A DNA stretch of 64,000 bases from Pseudomonas ekonensis. Its GTDB lineage: Bacteria; Pseudomonadota; Gammaproteobacteria; Pseudomonadales; Pseudomonadaceae. The stretch covers positions 62,001 to 126,000 of the forward strand of contig NZ_JAHSTS010000003.1 in the NCBI RefSeq assembly GCF_019145435.1, written 5' to 3'. Under the pieces are notes generated by a model, which was not told where the DNA came from, did not search any database, and was given only the letters and a program-made list of their open reading frames with translations. Shown here in pieces: positions 61,698 to 64,000 of this stretch. Each line of letters begins with the position of its first letter. Position 1 is the first letter of the stretch. Made by a program: the position numbers and the translations under genes.

Positions 61698-62570
61698 ATG
61701 GCCGTCAAGAAACGAGGTCTCGGACGTGGACTGGATGCACTGCTGAGCGGTCCGAGCGTCAGCGCACTGGAAGAGCAGGCGGCGCAGGCCGATCTGCGCG
61801 AACTGCAGCACCTGCCGCTGGACCTGCTCCAGCGCGGCAAGTACCAACCGCGCCGGGACATGGATCCGCAAGCGCTCGAAGAGCTGGCGCAATCGATCAA
61901 GGCCCAGGGCGTGATGCAGCCGATCGTGGTGCGCCCCATCGGCAGCGGCCGCTTCGAAATCATCGCCGGCGAGCGCCGCTGGCGCGCCAGCCAGCAGGCC
62001 GGGCAGGAAACCATCCCGGCGATGGTGCGCGACGTGCCGGACGAAACGGCCATCGCCATCGCGCTGATCGAGAACATCCAGCGCGAAGACCTGAACCCGA
62101 TCGAAGAAGCGATCGCCCTGCAGCGCCTGCAGCAGGAATTCCAGCTGACCCAGCAACAGGTCGCCGAGGCTGTGGGCAAGTCCCGCGTCACCGTGGCCAA
62201 CCTGCTGCGGCTGATCGCCTTGCCTGAAGTGATCAAGACCATGCTGTCCCACGGCGACCTGGAAATGGGGCACGCCCGTGCCTTGCTCGGTCTGCCGGAC
62301 AATCAGCAGGTCGAAGGGGCGCGACATGTTGTCGCACGCGGCCTCACCGTGCGCCAAACCGAGGCACTGGTCCGGCAATGGCTGAGCGGCAAACCGCAGC
62401 CTGCGGAGCCGGCCAAACCGGACCCGGACATCGCCCGCCTCGAACAGCGTCTGGCCGAGCGCCTAGGCTCTGCGGTGCAGATCCGCCACGGCAAGAAGGG
62501 CAAGGGTCAGTTGGTGATCGGCTACAACTCCCTCGACGAGCTTCAGGGCGTGCTTGCACACATCCGCTGA
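61698..62570 (+). CDS. parB: Chromosome partitioning protein ParB (Spo0J)
   Basis: A 290-residue CTP-dependent clamp that binds parS. The N-terminal tail KKRGLGRGLDALL is the ParA-stimulating peptide. The CTP fold has QPRRDMDPQALEELAQSIKAQ, IAGERRWRASQQAG (GERRxR motif) and ENIQREDLNPIEEAIAL. The helix-turn-helix is LTQQQVAEAVGKSRVTVANLLRL. The C-terminal dimerisation domain is complete. The partner site is the parS at 49540. Confidence 0.97.
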   Translation: MAVKKRGLGRGLDALLSGPSVSALEEQAAQADLRELQHLPLDLLQRGKYQPRRDMDPQALEELAQSIKAQGVMQPIVVRPIGSGRFEIIAGERRWRASQQAGQETIPAMVRDVPDETAIAIALIENIQREDLNPIEEAIALQRLQQEFQLTQQQVAEAVGKSRVTVANLLRLIALPEVIKTMLSHGDLEMGHARALLGLPDNQQVEGARHVVARGLTVRQTEALVRQWLSGKPQPAEPAKPDPDIARLEQRLAERLGSAVQIRHGKKGKGQLVIGYNSLDELQGVLAHIR

Positions 62571-62615
62571 AACAATTCCTCTTGTAGCGCGCAGTCGGAA
62601 ATCACTACCTGACAG

Positions 62616-62644
62616 TTGAATAGGGGCAGAACCGCCCCTATACT
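62616..62644 (+). promoter_or_regulatory. ATP synthase operon promoter with inverted repeat in spacer
   Basis: TTGAAT at 62616-62621 and TATACT at 62639-62644 are separated by 17 bp. Within the spacer, TAGGGGC (62621-62627) and GCCCCTA (62634-62640) form a perfect 7-bp inverted repeat that overlaps both elements, a possible operator. The atpI start is 75 bp downstream. Confidence 0.7.
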
Positions 62645-62718
62645 CTGCGCGCATTTTGTCGGCACAAATTATGCCAAGTTATTGAATTTCGGCAGCCGAC
62701 CATTGGAGAGCAACAGTG

Positions 62719-64000
<1,282 letters not shown>

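Overview
This window is the replication-origin region of a GC-rich Pseudomonas chromosome, most like the P. fluorescens group. The evidence is the gene order (glyQ-glyS-gmhB-plsC ... gyrB-recF-dnaN-dnaA | rpmH-rnpA-yidD-yidC-mnmE | mnmG-rsmG-parA-parB-atpI-atpB), an algB/kinB pair with P. aeruginosa-like lengths, and REP-type GTGGGAGC palindromes. No phage, insertion sequence, CRISPR, tRNA or rRNA was seen.

Layout. 1-2.9 kb: end of a diguanylate cyclase, an AmpDh2-like lipoprotein amidase, and a CSS-EAL phosphodiesterase. 2.9-6.1 kb: kinB and algB (minus strand). 6.1-7.5 kb: a probable sigma-54 promoter followed by three small envelope genes (unknown membrane protein, DUF1328, Ivy-like). 8.2-10.8 kb: gltP and a fused SpmA/SpmB-like membrane protein. 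10.9-14.4 kb: a four-gene MCE (Mla-like) lipid transporter. 14.4-21.2 kb: envelope and transport genes (DUF5924, M16 protease, Na/Pi cotransporter, TerC, CitMHS citrate transporter). 21.5-27.6 kb: small enzymes and a choline-O-sulfate cluster (LysR regulator, betC, choline-binding protein, SulP). 27.6-43.6 kb: core genes aroE, hemF, qor, tsaC, dprA, a LysM protein, def, fmt, rsmB, trkA, TPR, PilZ, htrB, tag, glyQS, gmhB. 43.7-47.0 kb: plsC and a divergent two-component pair. 47.1-64 kb: the origin core and the start of the ATP synthase operon.

How the genes work together. The origin core joins initiation (dnaA, dnaN, recF, gyrB), segregation (parA, parB and a perfect parS site inside recF), ribosome, RNase P and membrane insertion (rpmH, rnpA, yidD, yidC), and tRNA/rRNA modification (mnmE, mnmG, rsmG). 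c-di-GMP and envelope control recur: GGDEF, EAL and PilZ proteins, KinB/AlgB, the amidase, the Ivy-like protein and lipid transport.

The most notable signals are non-coding. Two DnaA-box arrays, dnaA-rpmH and mnmE-mnmG, match at a constant offset of 4493 bp over about 190 bp. I counted 28 perfect DnaA boxes between 22.5 and 61.4 kb, many inside genes, and none in the first 22 kb. A perfect 33-bp palindrome at 38427-38459 is made of two opposed DnaA boxes. The sensor kinase at 44602-46143 looks like a CHASE2 kinase that has lost its sensor domain.
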